Positions 9,405 through 22,900 of a stretch of 64,000 nucleotides of DNA are shown here, one piece after another. The position numbers and the translations under genes are program-made. Position 1 is the stretch's first letter. Each line of letters starts with the position of its first letter. The notes below the pieces were generated by a model that was not told the DNA's origin, searched no databases, and saw only the letters and a list, made by a program, of their open reading frames with translations. The DNA comes from Aphrophora alni. Its lineage: Eukaryota; Arthropoda; Insecta; Hemiptera; Aphrophoridae. The DNA lies in contig OY740774.1 in assembly GCA_963513935.1 (NCBI GenBank), positions 88,182,385 to 88,246,384 on the forward strand, written 5' to 3'.

Positions 9405-11230
9405 GTTATCTATTGTAAGTTATCATTGTTTTTTATTATTAAAAATTATGAAATCGTTAACTATTTACATTTTATTTATAATCAGTTCATAATATTTGCC
9501 CGACAAAACATCACAAAATTAATTTTTTCACTGTCAAATAACATGTTCAAAACAATATAATATAGATGTTGTTAGGTTATGATGTGTTAACTAATTAGTT
9601 TATTTCCAAACAACGACATCTGTGTCGGAAGATACTTTTCAAGTCACAAAATACATTATTTTAATATAAATTAGGAAATATAAAAGTATAAAATCCAACT
9701 TAGGTTACTCGATAATTACATTCGTCAAGTCAGTCAATGTCAATGTGTGATTGCTTATTGAATCTTACATGCTCTTTGAGACCTAGTAAAGGAACTGTAG
9801 GTCTGGAAAGTTAACTATATAATATATATTAGGGTATATGGTTACCTAACTAGACCTAGTAAAGGAACTACAGGTCTAGGAAGGTCATTATATATATATA
9901 TAACTTACCAGACCTTTAGTTCATTTACTAGGCCTGGTTAGGTCAATATATATACACACAGTGACGTGCCCAAATTCGCATCATTATGAACTATGAACTA
10001 TATATAGCGTAGTGATATTTAACCTGTCAAAAGACATGTAATACGGATGCGTCCAACGACATGCTAATATCGAAACCTCACACGGTCAGGAACTTGCCAT
10101 CACAAATAATATTTATAGGTAAATATCGGTTGTACATCGTCCTTCAATTATTCTATAAAAATCATGAAAACAAAGTATTTACCTTCTAATCAAAAGATCA
10201 TATCATTATTATGTGTCACAATAAACATTCCAAGACCTAAAATCCATTTCTTCACTGTTAAATAACATATAGAAAACAAGAGAATACAGATGTTAGGTTA
10301 AAGTCTAATAACAACAACCAATATTAATATGTATGACTACGTTAGTGATGTGTTGACTACCTTATTTTATAACAATCAGATCATTATTAATTTCGTAAGA
10401 CACTTTTAAAGTCAGAAAAAAATGCATTAGTTTAATAGAAAATAGGAATATTAAAGTACCTATTGAAATCGTGTTCACAATTAGTAGCATCTAAGTTGCA
10501 TAAGTCACTGCATCATCTATGATCGCTTGTTCTCAAGTCAGGTAGCTATATATATCTATATGTACATATACATACCCACCTGACTTGACCTAATAAAGAT
10601 ATAAATGATATAGGTGAGGTCAAGTCAGATGGCTATATATATGAGAACAAGCAATCATAGATGCACTGACTTGATGAACATAGTCATTAGTATTATTGTT
10701 GGCATTCCTAACCTTTGTAGCTAGATTTCGTAATTTTATAAATCTCATTTTCTATTAAACTAATGCATTTTAGGACTTGAAATGTTAATGTGACATATAA
10801 TACGATCTGATTCTTTCATTAGAAGGTAAATACTTTGTTTTTCTTCTTTTTTTTTATCGAAAAATTTAAGGACGATGTACAACCAATATTTACCTATTTA
10901 TATTGATAATAATATTCAATGCTAGGCCAATTATTAATAATAACAATAATATTTATATTATATTTTAATAATAAACATCGAGATGACATTTGACAGAAGT
11001 GGTCATAAATATTATCGTAGACTTTCGTTATCAGAGCTGTTTTTAACCTAATAACAGCTAGATTCCCTTGTTTTCAATATGTTATTTGACAGTAGAGAAA
11101 TGCATTTTGGGACTTGACAAGTGTCTTCCGACAAAAAATATGAACTGATTGTTTGAATACAAGGTAATTAGGTAGCGATTTCATAATTTTTTTAAATAAA
11201 AAACTATGATAACTTACAATAGATATTTAC
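9405..11230. mobile_element. Outer foldback element of a nested pair
   Basis: The left arm (about 9405-9640) starts TCTATTGTAAGTTATCATTG and runs through AAAAATTATGAAATCGTTAA and a GTTCATAATATTTG block to TCACTGTCAAATAACATG. The right arm, read from its outer end at 11230, gives ATCTATTGTAAGTTATCATA, AATTATGAAATCGCTA, CAGTTCATATTTTTTGTCGG and TACTGTCAAATAACAT. The arms are therefore over 200 bases long and inverted. The middle contains a second, diverged element of the same architecture (10120-10905) and a short region of repeated GACCTAGTAAAGGAACT phrases (9780-9950). Confidence 0.75.
10120..10905. mobile_element. Inner foldback element
   Basis: Arms at about 10125-10290 and 10735-10905 are inverted copies: GGTTGTACATCGTCCTT, AAAGTATTTACCTTCTAAT and TATGTGTCAC on the left all recur as complements on the right. 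A second, inner inverted repeat (ATCTATGATCGCTTGTTCTC at about 10515 against its complement near 10650) surrounds an AT-rich centre. It resembles the enclosing element and the one at 13270, so these are members of one foldback family. Confidence 0.75.
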
Positions 11231-12526
11231 CATAATATAACTTAGGTTAGCCTACAACCTGAATAGTCTCTAGGTAAGAAAAAATTCTTTTTGACTTACA
11301 AGAAAACCTAAAATATAATTATTTTGAGATGTAGTTTATATTCTAAACGAATAAATTAAATAATTTGTATTTATTCATTTATTAATAATAGCCTATTTTT
11401 TTGTTAAAAATCTAGGGACCACTTCAATAGATAAAATGATACAATGTAACTTAACCAAATAGTGACACAAAAAGAGCTGGAATTAAGTTGAACGATATTT
11501 TCCGACTATCCACTATACACATTATTAAAACTTTCAAGATTAAAATTTTAAACTGCATTATTAGGCTCAAGTTATAAAATAACAATTTCGTTTGTTACGG
11601 CTTAAAAAGCATTCTACATCGGAATCGTAAAAACCAAAACAAAACTGAAAAAAGAGTTATTGTTGATGTAATAGAACTAGCAAAATATTAAAGAACAATA
11701 TTTCAAATTCTTACCAAGTGTATTAACAATTTGTAAACTATATATCCACAATATCTGAAGATAAATTTCACTTAAAAACGCAAAATAATTTTTTTAATCA
11801 ACAGAATCGTAACTTTTAACACAGCTGTCTGTTTATTCATGGCCTAATCACATATCATGGCTATTACGATCGTATACCATTATACAAAAATCGTATTCTC
11901 TAAAATTAAAAATGTATCCAATGCCACTGCCATGAGTCAATTGACCATAATGAACTGTTTATTACTTTTATTAATTTATTAGTAATATAATGTATACAAA
12001 ATTGAAAATATATATTAAAAAACATTGTATAATTATTAAAACAATAAATAAAGGGTACTCTGTAGCAATACCAGTAGGATTAAAATTGTTGTATACTTTT
12101 CAGTAAAAAGTAAATAAACAAAAAATTTATTGAAAATTCCAATGATTACAAAATTTCAATCTGTTTTCCAAAGTTGTATTTATTATATTTATTTACAAAA
12201 ATAAAGTTATATTAACGGATTCAATACGATATATAGACAAATTATAATAATACGTAAGTAACATGATATATTAAAATAAATATTTGTTATAAGTTTTTTA
12301 ACACAGGTGTTTTATAAGTTCCATAGTTAAATCCGATATGGTTTTGTGAACATGGTTTTGATATGCTTGTATATATAATTATATTCATGTCATGTAAAAT
12401 GAGTATCTAGCGGTAACGATATAGTAACAGCATAGGTAGTTATTTGCCACCTGACAGCCGATGTCTTACGGGAGGTTAACCATCGAATTTATTTAGAGTG
12501 TATGTTAAAATTAATTTACAGTTAAA
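11231..12526. promoter_or_regulatory. Upstream region of the SMAP gene
   Basis: No coding exon seen. The last about 60 bases before the ATG at 12527 would be the 5' UTR. No TATA box or initiator could be chosen with confidence in such AT-rich sequence. A locally less AT-rich stretch at about 12420-12480 (around TGACAGCCGATGTCTTACGG) is the most promoter-like part, but this is only inference. Confidence 0.25.
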
Positions 12527-12644
12527 ATGTGTACCAAGGCAGAAAAAGAAAGGCAAAAACAAATTCAAGATAAGTGTCAGACGCTTTTGACTCAAATGTT
12601 AAGAGATGAAGATAATAAATATTGCGTTGATTGTGATGCCAAAG
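12527..12644 (+). CDS. SMAP exon 1 (first coding exon)
   Basis: Starts with ATG in [20 protein letters not shown] and ends in [13 protein letters not shown], giving the first two zinc-binding cysteines, C33 and C36. The helical QxxLLxxMLRDEDN segment before the cysteines fits the start of SMAP proteins and supports this ATG. The GTAGGC donor follows at 12645; intron 1 is phase 1 and about 8.3 kb long. Confidence 0.93.
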
Positions 12645-13923
12645 GTAGGCCTGTGTTTATTGTTGCTTAGGATCTTATTTAATTTTTTTTTTCAATATTA
12701 AACTTGTTAGCTAGATTTTACATTTGTATTTTATGTTACCGCTTCTCCCTGTTATTTTTGTTAATTTTATAAATATTTTGTGTCATCCCGAGTTTGAATA
12801 TTTCCTACTGTAATTTTAATAGGCCTAGATCTACACTGTATATTTGTTTCTCAAAATAAACCCATTATATTGCGAGACTAAATGTAAATAATTGCATGAA
12901 TGTACATGAACGTTAGTTGTACATTATATTTTAACCGGAGTATCTCTTTATAATGTTTATACATATCTTACAAATTTAGGAGCAAATAAATAAGGATGTT
13001 GTATATGACATTCTTTTTTCCTGATTTAATATTTTAGAATGAATGGTTAGGTAAACAATACTGTACTTTTGATTTTTCGGATTTCTCAGATCAGTATTTT
13101 TAAGTAATGGATCGATCTTGGTAAGCTAAGTCTTTTAAATTAGGTTCAGAAGGCCTTGTTTGGTTAACTCTTTTGTCATGAATGCTCATTGAGAAGAGAA
13201 TTGGTGCTGTATCTCCAGTTCCTGATATCCAGTAGGATATAACCTAAATTGATAGGTAGTAATTATAGATAATTTTTCTACAGTAAATATCTATTGTAGG
13301 CCCTACGCTATCGTTGTTTTTTATTATTAAAAATTATGAAATCGGTAACTATTTGCCTTGTGTTCAAACAATCATTTCATAATATTTGTCGGACGAAATG
13401 TTTAAAGTCTCAAAATGGATTGTTTTCACTGTGAAATAACACATTCAAAACAAGATGTTTTTAGGTTATGTTGTGTTAACTAATTTATTTATTTCCAAAC
13501 AATGACATCATTTTAGATTTCGGAAGGCAATTTTAGTCACTAAATGCATTTCTTTATTAGTTTTAATTACAACACACTACTCTTATACTTTTTACAAATT
13601 GTTCGTTCTTTAAAACTTTGTCGATTATAAAATTATTTTATTTCTGCGTCATTCAATTCTCTGGCCTCAAAAAGTTCACCTTGCAACTTGTACACTCCAT
13701 TTTTAATATGTAACACTAAATATTTTTATACAGAAAATGCCAATTAATCGAGTTTGCATAGGCCTATGCTATTATGATAATAGAGATGATTCTTCAATCA
13801 TATTACAACATTATAATATTAAGCTGTAATCCACAAGTATTATATATAATATAAATAGTCGACTATCCATACCTAATGAAACAAGCTATCATTGATTCTT
13901 TCTTTGTAAGGCGTAGGCTATGC

Positions 13924-13974
<51 letters not shown>

Positions 13975-16900
13975 ACCTAGCCAGACCTAATGAAACAAGC
14001 GATCATACAGTCACTGACTTGTTAGTAATCAATATTAACTTGGGCAGTCTTAAACTAATCTTGATTTCATACTTTTTATATTTCTTATTTCACAGTGAAA
14101 AAATGCATTTTGTGACTTTAAACGTTTCGTCCGACAGATATTATGAACTGATTGTTTGAATGAAATGTAAATAGTTAACGATTTCTCAATTTTTAATAAT
14201 AAAAAACAATGATTATGTACAATAGATATTTATCGTTTCTATTTGGTTTACTAAAAATTTACGCTGTATCTATAGGCCTTGTTTCCCATAAATAATCTTA
14301 ACTTATATAAATACTCAATAAGGAAAACAAAGAATTCCTAAACACAAAAAATAAAACCATATTAATATTCCAGTAACTTATATACTAATATATACTTATA
14401 TTATATACTTATATATACCCGTAATATATATTTCAATGACTTTAGTCATCCTCCTCAGATACAGTTAAAGTTTTTGTTTCCTGTTTTTGTTGTTTGGAAA
14501 TTCATTGATTTATTTATTATGTAGGCTTAATCGCCACAGAGGTTCTAAGACATTTGATTTATAGAATCACAGTATGGAATACTGTTTAAAACATTCCACT
14601 ATCCATTCTTTCATTTTATTGTATTTAGTGTTATTCTTGAGTTTTTATAGAACAACAATAGTAAAAATAGATGATATTATCAAAAAAAACCAAACAAACT
14701 TAACAAAAACTACTAACAGTCATAATATATATCTTGACCTAATAATAATAAAATACTTAGACATATATATAAGTAAAAATACTGAACAAAAAACAATCCA
14801 GCACCATCTAGCTTATTCAAAATGAACCGAAAATATTATCTATTAGCTAACTTCAATAATTGCATAATAACAAACTCTGCCAATCACTTGCATTGAAATG
14901 TCAAACAGTCTCAGTCTTCTGATGAATTTCTTGGAACAGAAAAAAAGTCCTAAAATGTTTGCAAGTAATGATGATAGAGCAGCAATAAATTAGAATTTTA
15001 TTTTTTCAAGTATCATTAGTTTAAACTCTTATCTCAATAAAATGTATTTTTATATGCTATTCCAATTTTCACTGTGAAAATTAAAAATATGAAAACTAAT
15101 AAATATTGTAGTATTTCTACTTATTGTACTGTCATATTAACAGGACCATAACAATTAAGAATAGGGGGAAATGTTGGAACAAAGATCTAGAGTGTCTGAG
15201 ATTGCAGACTATAAGTCTTTTTAACAAAACGAAACGCAGCCAGAAGTGGAGGGAGAGCGTGTCATTTAGCTCTTACCGAGTATTGCAAAGTGATTAGAAA
15301 GGCTAAGCAAGAATTCTAGAGGATATTTACTCAAGAGGTGGAGAACTTAGGGATTCTGCAAGGCTACAACAAGTTTTGGGCACTAGACCTTTAAATACAA
15401 TAGGCACTTTAATGAAGTCTACAGGAGAGTATACACAAACAATGAGGGAAACGTTGGTTGATTCATTTTTCAGGAACTCACTTTCCCAATTGTATTGTGC
15501 GTAATGATACTGACGAAGAGCGACAGACAATCGAGTATAGTCCTTGGCCAAGGGTGGTTCGAGAAGACAGAATGTTAGCCGGCCCTTGCTGCATAGGGGG
15601 CTGGACTCGCTTTTTGACATCTTTAGGGCCAGTTTAGCTTACGGGTATATACCTCGGGCTTGGATGGGTGGTAGGTATATAGCTAGAGTCAGCAGGGTAG
15701 TTTTTATTCCGAAGTGTTGTTTTCCAGATCATACTCATCCCAAATCGTTTAGACTAATCAGTCTCTCAAAACTCTGGAGAGACTGGTTGGTAGATATTTA
15801 AGGAAGTAGGTTCTGTCAGGAAATCCAATCCATAGAAACCAACACGCTTTTCAGCCTAGAATGTTCTGCGAATCCACCATACATAGTACACTCATAAAAA
15901 TTTTAATTAACATTGGTTGTTATAAAATTTAAATATAATTTATTTTCTGTTTCCTCCGCCCGATTGATAAAAATCGTGAAATTTCAAAAACTTTAACAGA
16001 CTGTAAATCTAAAAGGTTTGAGATATAAGATAAAACATTTGTTTTCTTAAATCCAAAAAAGATACAAACATGCCAAGTTTAATCAAAATCTGAGATTATA
16101 GTTGTCATGGTGTGGTTGAGCTGACATGGAATGACAGCGAAACAATTCATTTGACAAACTGTATTGTGGAATTTTCTCAAGAAGTCGTAGGTACATGCTT
16201 TTTTTACCTCTAGTTTGCACCATTCTTCTTCTTTTATCAAGACCTTTAAAATGAAGTAGCCTATCACTCTGTGGGGGTTGATATTTAAAATTTTTGACTT
16301 ACCCCCAAACCCCTATTTTTCAGGGAATGATTGGAATTTTTAAAATACAAAAAGACTCCCCCTTTGGTCATTTAAACATTCCCTGAAGTAAATCTTGTAT
16401 TTGCACCTGTTTAAAAATTAATTGGGGGATGGGACTGTAGGGACACACGGTATATATATATATATATATATAATTATATTTTTGTGACATAGAGAAAAAC
16501 AACTCATCTAGAGTGTATAAAAGTTTAGTTATCAGCCAAATGTTTTTTAGTATCACACCTTGTGTTTAGTCTTCTAGTGCTAGATTCTTGGAACAGTTCC
16601 TAGTTTCATAAGATGAAACTTCACCCGCATGACTAAATGTGGATAGACTAAACATGTATACAACAATCATATAGCCTATACTGGGTGTCCCACCTAAAAT
16701 GGTAACTTTTGAATTATAAATATGATGGTACTTTAAATGGTGAACCTTCCTTTCTTTTCAATGAAGTTTAAAAATCCATTTTGTAAAATGTTAAAAATTG
16801 CCGCCATTTTCCAATATTCATAAAATTAGTTCAAAAGGCCAAAAAAAGTTCATAAAATTAAATGTTCGATAGGCCTACAAATAATTAATTCCCATCGTTG

Positions 16901-19900
16901 GGAGTACAAATATGTTTTAATGTGGAACTCTCCTTATTTTTGTAAGCTCTAAATTGACATGGAAATCAATTTTGAAAAAAGTGCTAAATTTCATTTAAAA
17001 TAAAGATTTTTTTTTTAAAATTAGTAATCCCCAATTTTTGTTATGGAAAGTTATTCTTTGGTTAAATTTGAGACTTTTAAATTGGATTTTCCCAAAATTC
17101 TTAATAATAACAGAGCTGGAGAACATTTTTTGCTATATTTGTGTATTAGTTGTATGTCCTGTTTTATCGGAAATTAAGTAGAGTATTTATCGCCTGTCAA
17201 ACATTTAATTTTTCTAACTTTAAGTGCCTGTAATTCCTAAGCGGTTAAAGATTTTTTTTAAATACCCAAGAATAAAATATTGTTTTACACCTGAAAACCC
17301 TATAAAATACAGGGTATCCCATAACAAATTTCAAAGTTGTTGGCTGCCATATTTTAAAATGGCAGCAATTATTAACATTTTACTAAATGGATTTTTAAAC
17401 TTCATTGGAAAGAAAGGAAGGTTTTCCTTTTTTGAGTACTCCTTTGAATCATATTTATAATTCAAAAGTTAGCTATTGTAACATTTTAGGTGGGACATCC
17501 AGTATATACAGGTTATAAATGGTTAGTATTTTGTTCCCCACAGATAGAGGTTTACAGTGAGCATCATAGTTGGATTTTGATAAAAAAGATGCAAAAATTT
17601 TGTTGTAACAAGAGTATTTCATTAACTCCCCTGGCAGAGCCCCAAAAAACTAATACATTTTAATTTTTGGTTGAAAAATATGCACTATGAACAAAGATGA
17701 CAGGATCATGATGCCTTAAGTTCTTCGAAAGAAACAGTACTTTGGAAATCCTTGCAAGAGTGTAATCCATGTGTGGTCTCCAATTTAACTTGTGATCTAA
17801 ATAAACACCAAATATAAGTCTGATTTTAGCCACATATCAACACTAGGACCACTTTTGGCTTAATCTTTCAAGTTTTACCATAAAATCATCTTTGAGCCCA
17901 CATCACAAATGATAGTTCTGTTTATATGTGCCCCTCATTATAGTGAGTATGGGCGTGACAATCTCGAGGTACTCTAGCTGGATCTACACCAGTCTTGGGT
18001 TAAATCACTCTCTTTCATCTTTCCTATCAGGTCTCTCTTGACCAACTCTTGTTCTCTTTCGACCTTGACAATGTAATTGTTAGCTACTATCACTGCACAT
18101 CATTCCTACTAATCCCACTATGTCCAGGAACTCGTTGAAGTGGAACATTGTTGAGTCTTGGGAACTTGGTGTTAGTACGACCCCTCCAGACAAATATTGT
18201 TATAACTTGGGAACTACAGAACCCATTTTAATCAAACTATGATTAAAAACTGATCAGATAATACACCTAAATAGGACAGTAAACCGAATGAAAATCGGAT
18301 TAGTGGTTCTTGAGTTATAAGCTCACAGATATTTGTGTTTTATAAACTGTAGAAATACTTAAATGCCTAAAATGATTAAAAATGTTTTTCCACTAACTTG
18401 TTTTATTGTTACAATTGGGATTATGTTTGCATATGATAGATAAGAATGATAAAGACTAGAGAAGTGTCGTGTACAATTGATAAAATCCTTACAGGCCTAT
18501 CTAATCACAATAGGCTACTGCAGCTGTTCCATTCTATTTCTTGTCATTACAGGTCCAATAAATAAACATTGTAAAAAATTGCATTACTTTCTCACATACT
18601 CGTCTATAAAAACAAATAAACAGTGCTAAAATGTTGCACAAACTTTCTCTCTCCCCTATCCCCAAAAATTTCATTTCAATAGTTATCAGTCAAAAAATAA
18701 AAATGAACAGTGTTTTTGAAAGAAATGTATTAATAGGTATTGAACTTACTTTGCGTGTGTCATAAATGATTAGGTACTCTTTGTAAATCTTATTTGACTA
18801 AGGTTTGTACAATAAAGTTTCATAAAATAATAATTAAAAAAAAAAAAAAAATTTACATATGGATTTGACTTTTAGTAAAACTAACTTCAGCATTTAGTTA
18901 AATAGTTTTATTATTGGGTAGCTCATACATCGCTGAAGACGGCGACATTGTCGTTGAAATGTGTTTGAGTTAATAAATTTATTGTTTGTAAGAAATTGTG
19001 TTAGTTTTATTTTAATTTTAGATTGTACTGAGTGAAACACATTTATGAATGCCATACATGTCTACTGAATTCACTCACAGAATAGATGTGATCCCCCCTT
19101 GTTGTTTAAAGGCAAAAAACATCTCTTCATCTCCTTAATAATAAAAGAACATACAATATAAACCCTTAGCCCTTGAATACTCTAATAGTGTCAGTGTCAT
19201 AAAAGAATAAGAGTTGTTAAGGGAATTGATAGGCAAGATGAAAGTGAGAGATCTAACCCAAGACTACATGGAAAAAGGTGTAGATCCAGCTAGGGTACCT
19301 CGAGATTGCCAAGCCTGTACTTGCTAGTCAGCCCCATAGTGCCTCACTAAGTAGAGGGACTCTGAAAATAAAAGTTGTCTTTAGATGTATTTAAATTTCT
19401 TTAAATGTATTTCTCGTCTTATACAGTCTTTAAGTTGGTTACTAAATGCTACACCAACAGGGAACCTTTACATAAACATTAACTAATGAGGTTGACACTG
19501 TAAATTTTCTCCTCTGGTATTATATAATCATGACAATCTTTGTTATAAATTGAGTTTGATTTGATCCAGTTATATAAAATGTACTCAAAAATATATGTTT
19601 TTAGGAAAGTTAATATTTCTAAATCTTTGAATACTTTCCTGCAGAAGTCTATTCTTTTTTAAACTAGCTAGGACCCAAACTGCTGTCTGAGTAAAAAGTT
19701 GTAATTTTCTGAATTACTCAGTTTTTCTCCACCTATTTTTGTTGTTGTTGTTTAAAGGTGAAAAACCTCTAGATCATCATTACCTTTAAAAAAAAAAATT
19801 AAAAGAATGTGAAGTAAAGACTAGCCTTCGAATAATCTAACACAATCTGGGTCGGGAAAGAACAAGAATTGGTTAGACTTGATAGTCAAGATAAAAGAGA

Positions 19901-22900
19901 GGGATCTAACCCAAGACTACATGAAAAAAAAGTGTAGATCCAGCTAGGATCTCTCGGAGATAATTTGGTATAAATGATTTATAACCCCCCCCCCCCATCA
20001 ACTTTTTACAATATTTTGTTTCTAATTTTGAAAGATTTTTAAATAGACCATTAATTTGTCTTGCTTATGCCATAACCTTGTCACATGCATAAATCATCCT
20101 TAAATTAAATAAATCTTAATGAACGGTGGACCAAATTCATTTTCTTTTCTTTTCTTTGCTTTGCAATTTGTTTTAACTGGCATTTGGTTTGAGTCAATAA
20201 TTATCAACATTTAAACGTTTATCAAAATTTAAACTTAATCCGTTAATCCAGTTTCGAGAAAATAGTTTTATAACAGCTCCATAAGCAATTTTTGTTTTGT
20301 TTTACTGATAACTTCCTCACTTTATCTCATATTTTGTAAGATATTTAAATAGATCTTTAACTTTCTCCACTTGTGCCTTAAACGTAAATCATAATTTCAT
20401 TGCTTCACTTGTGCCTTAAATGTAAATCATCATTTATATATAGTTATTAATGGCCGCAGTCAGGGTTCATTCTTGTTGAACCTAGTTTTCTTTTACTTGC
20501 AATTTTGCAAATTGGTTTAGGCCATAATCGTCACATTTTATTAAAAAAATTAACTAAATTGGTCTTTTATAACAGCTCTTTTTTTAAACGATTTTTTAGT
20601 TTTTTATGGATAACTCCAGAACTCACATTTTTGGGGTGATAGCAACCATTAGGGGTGATTGCTTTGTCTGAATCTTTCGAGGTTTTATCAAAGTTTTATC
20701 GAAATCATTAGAATTGTAGTTTTTTATTTTGGTCTTATGGGAGTTACTTATGGTGAGTTACTGAAAAATTATCGAGAAATGGCCAAAAAATGCTCACAGA
20801 CCTAATTTCTTTCATTAAACGCTTGATAGTATTCACATTGGGTTTATAAGAATGATATACAATTTACTGTTTACACAACCACTATTATTCAAACTAAATA
20901 AGAATTAACAAAATGTTTGATTTCTAGGGCCAAGATGGGCATCATGGAATTTGGGCATCTTTTTGTGTATTCGTTGTGCTGGAATCCATAGAAATTTGGG
21001 CGTACACATTTCCAAAGTTAAATCTGTAAATCTGGATACATGGACTCCAGAGCAGGTTGTTGTAAGTATTTCTTATATATTCTTGTAAATGTTTAGTTAA
21101 CAATTAGATTAAAATTAACCTTAAAGTTGCCGAAAACACTCAAGTACAGTAGAACCCCTCTAATCCACCCCTCAGCTGGTCCGTCGCTCCGGTTAATCCG
21201 ACCATGCTCGATCTCATGAGCTTGTGCCGACTTGTCTATAACTCATGGCTCGTCACCCGCCACTCACCATTGTTTACGGTTTGCTATTGCTTGCCTGCTT
21301 CAGTGTTGTGTCATCTCTCGTGTTGTTTCTATTGATTTGCTATAGTACTTGCTAGACTCATTGTATGTACAGTTGTTTGTTTTTCAACATGTCAGAGGAA
21401 AATGTAAAAAAAATTAGCAGTGCTACAAAGGCTGGACAAAGAAGAATTGCTCAAAAAAATTGCAAAGGAACTCAATGTAGGCGTTACAACAATTAAGAAT
21501 TGGACAAAAATCAGAAAGACATTGAATCATGTACAATTACGATTGATGGTGAAAACGCTTTTAAGAAATGCAAAATACTAAAAAAGCCTATACTTGAACT
21601 GCTTGATAACACATTGTGGATGTGGTTCTGTGAAGAAAGAAGGAAAGGAACCATATATCTGGGCCAATTTTAAAAGAAGAGGAATTTTTTTGCACAAAAA
21701 ACTGGAAGCCGGAAGTGAGTTTGCAGCTAGTGTGGGCTGGATTGATCGCTGGAAAACCCGGCATGGCATCCAGTTTGTTTCAATTTCTGGTGGAAAACTA
21801 TCTGCTGATGCTGAGGCTGCTAAGGAGTTTTCTGTGAAGTTCCAAGAAATTGTCGAAGAAAATGCTATCTTGTCAAGTTTATAACATCGACAAGACAGGG
21901 CTAAACTTCAAAATGTTGCCGACCAAAATGCTCGCAGCTTCAAATGAATCTGTCAGGAATGAAACTTATTAAAGATAGGATAACAGTCACTTTCATTTTC
22001 TTCAGTCTGTAATACAGCCTCATCAATGCCTTAGCAGGGCGTAACCATTGGTCGGCTAGACTAATAAAAAGTGGAAATTACAAAATTTAAAAAAATAAAA
22101 AATTGTGTTTTATTATCTTTAACATGGAATTCCACCAAGAACCTTCGTTCTCAACAGTAATGAAAAAAATAAAATAAAATAAAATAACAGTCACTCCTTG
22201 TAGCAACACAGATGGTACGCACAAGCTTTCCCTGTTCGTTATTCGCAAATCCAAGAAGAATTTAGAGCATTCAAAAACATAAACCCATCTTCCTTGCCGG
22301 TTTATTACCGCAATAAAAAATCTGCTTGGATGGACTGTAACCTTTTCAAATCTTGGTTTTTTGACGAGTTTGTCCTATCGGTCGAAAAAGACTTGAAACA
22401 AAAAAAGCTGCCTGTTCGTGATTTACTGCTGTTGGATAACGCGCCGTCACATGCATCTGAGGAAGATTTAGTGAAAGGGGACATAAAAGCTCTCTTTCTG
22501 CCTCCAAATATAACTTCACTCATCCAACCCATGGATCAGGGAGTGATCGAATGGTTAAAAAGGCAATATCACAGAAAGTACATCAGCTTAATCTTAGAAA
22601 AATCTGAGGAAGGTACCTGTAGTAACATATTTGAGGCTATGAAATCCCTGAACATCAAAGATGCTATCTATACAATCGCTGTGTCATTGGATGAACTGAA
22701 ACCTGACACACTGCGGAATCATGGCGTAAGCTTTGACCAGAAATTATGACTGAAAATGACTAGACCGAAGACGAGCAAAACAATGTCACACAGGAAATCG
22801 TTAAAGATCTACAAACTCTAGAGCTGAACGTTCCTGCCAATGAAGTTGTAAATTGGATTACCGAATGTGACAATGACTTTGAAACCTATGAAGAGCTCAA

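Noticed and set aside
17935..18085. tRNA gene from the GGGTTAAATC box-B-like motif
   Set aside because: No cloverleaf, anticodon arm or proper box A; the motif recurs in a dispersed family.
21594..22749. Domesticated CENP-B/jerky-like host gene
   Set aside because: The frames lie between intact pogo TIRs with TA duplications and are broken by shifts and an insertion.
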